A stretch of 17,222 nucleotides of DNA from assembly GCA_037178675.1 (NCBI GenBank), contig JAYMGJ010000792.1, positions 1 to 17,222 on the forward strand. Direction: 5' to 3'. Under the pieces are notes generated by a model. It had not been told where the DNA came from and ran no database searches. It saw nothing but the letters and a program-made list of their open reading frames with translations. This document shows, piece by piece, positions 16,235 through 17,222 of the stretch. The stretch's first letter is position 1, and each line of letters begins with the position of its first letter. Made by a program: the position numbers and the translations under genes. Origin of the DNA: Scleroderma bovista. Its lineage: Eukaryota; Basidiomycota; Agaricomycetes; Boletales; Sclerodermataceae.

Positions 16235-17222
16235 ATGGCTCTCAAATACGCCAAACAGCCATGGCAAATACTTTACATCGCATTTGAGTTGTTCACTGTC
16301 TTGTTCATTCTGCTGCCAGTGTGGTCTGTCACATACTTGTTTACCCGACCACGGCCAACCTGGTCATGGACCCATGCAATGATTGTAGCGGTCCAGCGGC
16401 GCTTCACCGGGCTCGCCTTCGCAGTGTGAGTGTTTCGGTCGTGCTAACCTGCTGGTGTATAGCAGTCCTTGACTGACCACCACCAGCGATATACGCCCGC
16501 TTTTGCGATGGCCAGACTACCGTGCCATCCCACTGACAACCGGGTACAACGCTAAAGGCATCTGGATCGATGGTGTACCACCCCATCTCATCATTGCTGA
16601 GCTCGCGATATTCGCATCTACCGCACGCATCACGCCGGTCCGCATCCCAGGTTACTGGTACGGCCGAGACAGCACCACCCCAAAACCAACGTCACCAGTC
16701 TCCAAATCTGGCCGAAAGGTCTTCCTATACTTGCACGGGGGCGCGTATATCCTCTTATCTGCCCACCCGAGTGCTCCTTTCATGCCGTTCATATACCGCA
16801 ACCTCGTCCAGCTGACCGCCGACGCACCACATCTTCTCGCGGTGGAATACCGCCTCTCGTCGACACACCCACTCCCTGAACAACACCCCTTCCCCGCTGC
16901 GCTCCTCGATGCACTCGCGGGGTATATCCATCTCGTGGACGTCATGGGATATGACCCGTCCGACATCATCGTCGCCGGCGACTCTGCGGGAGGAAATCTC
17001 GCACTTGCACTCACGCGCTATCTTGTCGAGAACAAGGGGCGTACAGGGACCGATACCCCTACACTTCCGGCACCGCCTGGTTATCTCCTGCTGATATCTC
17101 CCTGGACGGACCTGAGCAACTCCCATGTGGATACTCATTTGATGTTTATCCCACCTGGTGGGAACCGTGAGCTAGTAGCAAGAAGTGCATACTCGAACGA
17201 TATGGACGTCGTTGGCGACGAC
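16235..17222 (+). CDS. Membrane-anchored alpha/beta-hydrolase, hormone-sensitive-lipase type (partial, runs off the window)
   Basis: Exon 1 is 16235-16425; a 61-nt intron (GTGAGT...GCTAAC...CACCAG, 16426-16486) joins in phase to exon 2, open to 17222. Two nearer AG sites give an immediate stop, so the third was chosen. Exon 1 encodes MALKYAKQPWQ and one hydrophobic helix (ILYIAFELFTVLFILLPVW, about 12-30), a likely signal anchor. Exon 2 has the oxyanion-hole motif LHGGAY (16731-16748), EYRL, and the nucleophile motif GDSAGGN (16977-16997), the hallmarks of Abhydrolase_3 esterases/lipases such as fungal steryl-acetyl hydrolase-like enzymes. LLLISPWTDLSN follows. The catalytic Asp and His should lie beyond the window. 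The substrate is unknown; ester hydrolysis at the endoplasmic reticulum or a lipid surface is inferred. Confidence 0.92.

Overview
This window looks like nuclear DNA of a basidiomycete fungus, most likely an Agaricomycete. Its genes are cut by many 44-61 nt GT-AG introns with CTNAC-like branch points. It carries a mycocypin/I66-like small inhibitor gene, and its transposons are fungal hAT and Tc1/mariner-like types. I assembled four host gene models by hand from splice signals and reading phase; no search was run.

Layout. 63-635 (-): a small beta-trefoil-like, protease-inhibitor-like gene of four exons. 937-4091: a TIR element with TA target duplications into which three smaller inverted-repeat elements have inserted (about 1219-2166, 2175-3097, 3273-3961). 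4094-7594: gene-poor DNA with a purine-rich minisatellite (4494-4830) and only weak ORFs. 7603-11785: a hAT element with perfect 8-bp target duplications (CCCACAAC). It holds a decayed transposase and is split by a 3.0-kb TA-flanked element (8387-11405), which is itself split by a 1.46-kb TA-flanked element with about 247-bp TIRs (8432-9889). The middle element contains an intron-rich gene-like segment of unknown function that looks captured.

The right third is the conventional genic part: an SRAP/HMCES-type gene on minus (11952-13106, six exons, one frame break), a TAF8-like histone-fold gene on plus (14410-15983, four exons), and the 5' part of an alpha/beta-hydrolase of the hormone-sensitive-lipase type on plus (16235 to the window end). 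The first two are divergent, and a degraded second copy of the 1.46-kb transposon (13106-14357) fills nearly all the DNA between their start codons, so their upstream sequence is largely transposon-derived.

The host genes have unrelated roles (abasic-site DNA protection, RNA polymerase II initiation, ester hydrolysis, protease inhibition); there is no sign of a biosynthetic cluster. The most interesting content is the stratified record of transposon-into-transposon insertions, with target duplications still readable at several levels, and the gene fragments carried inside them.
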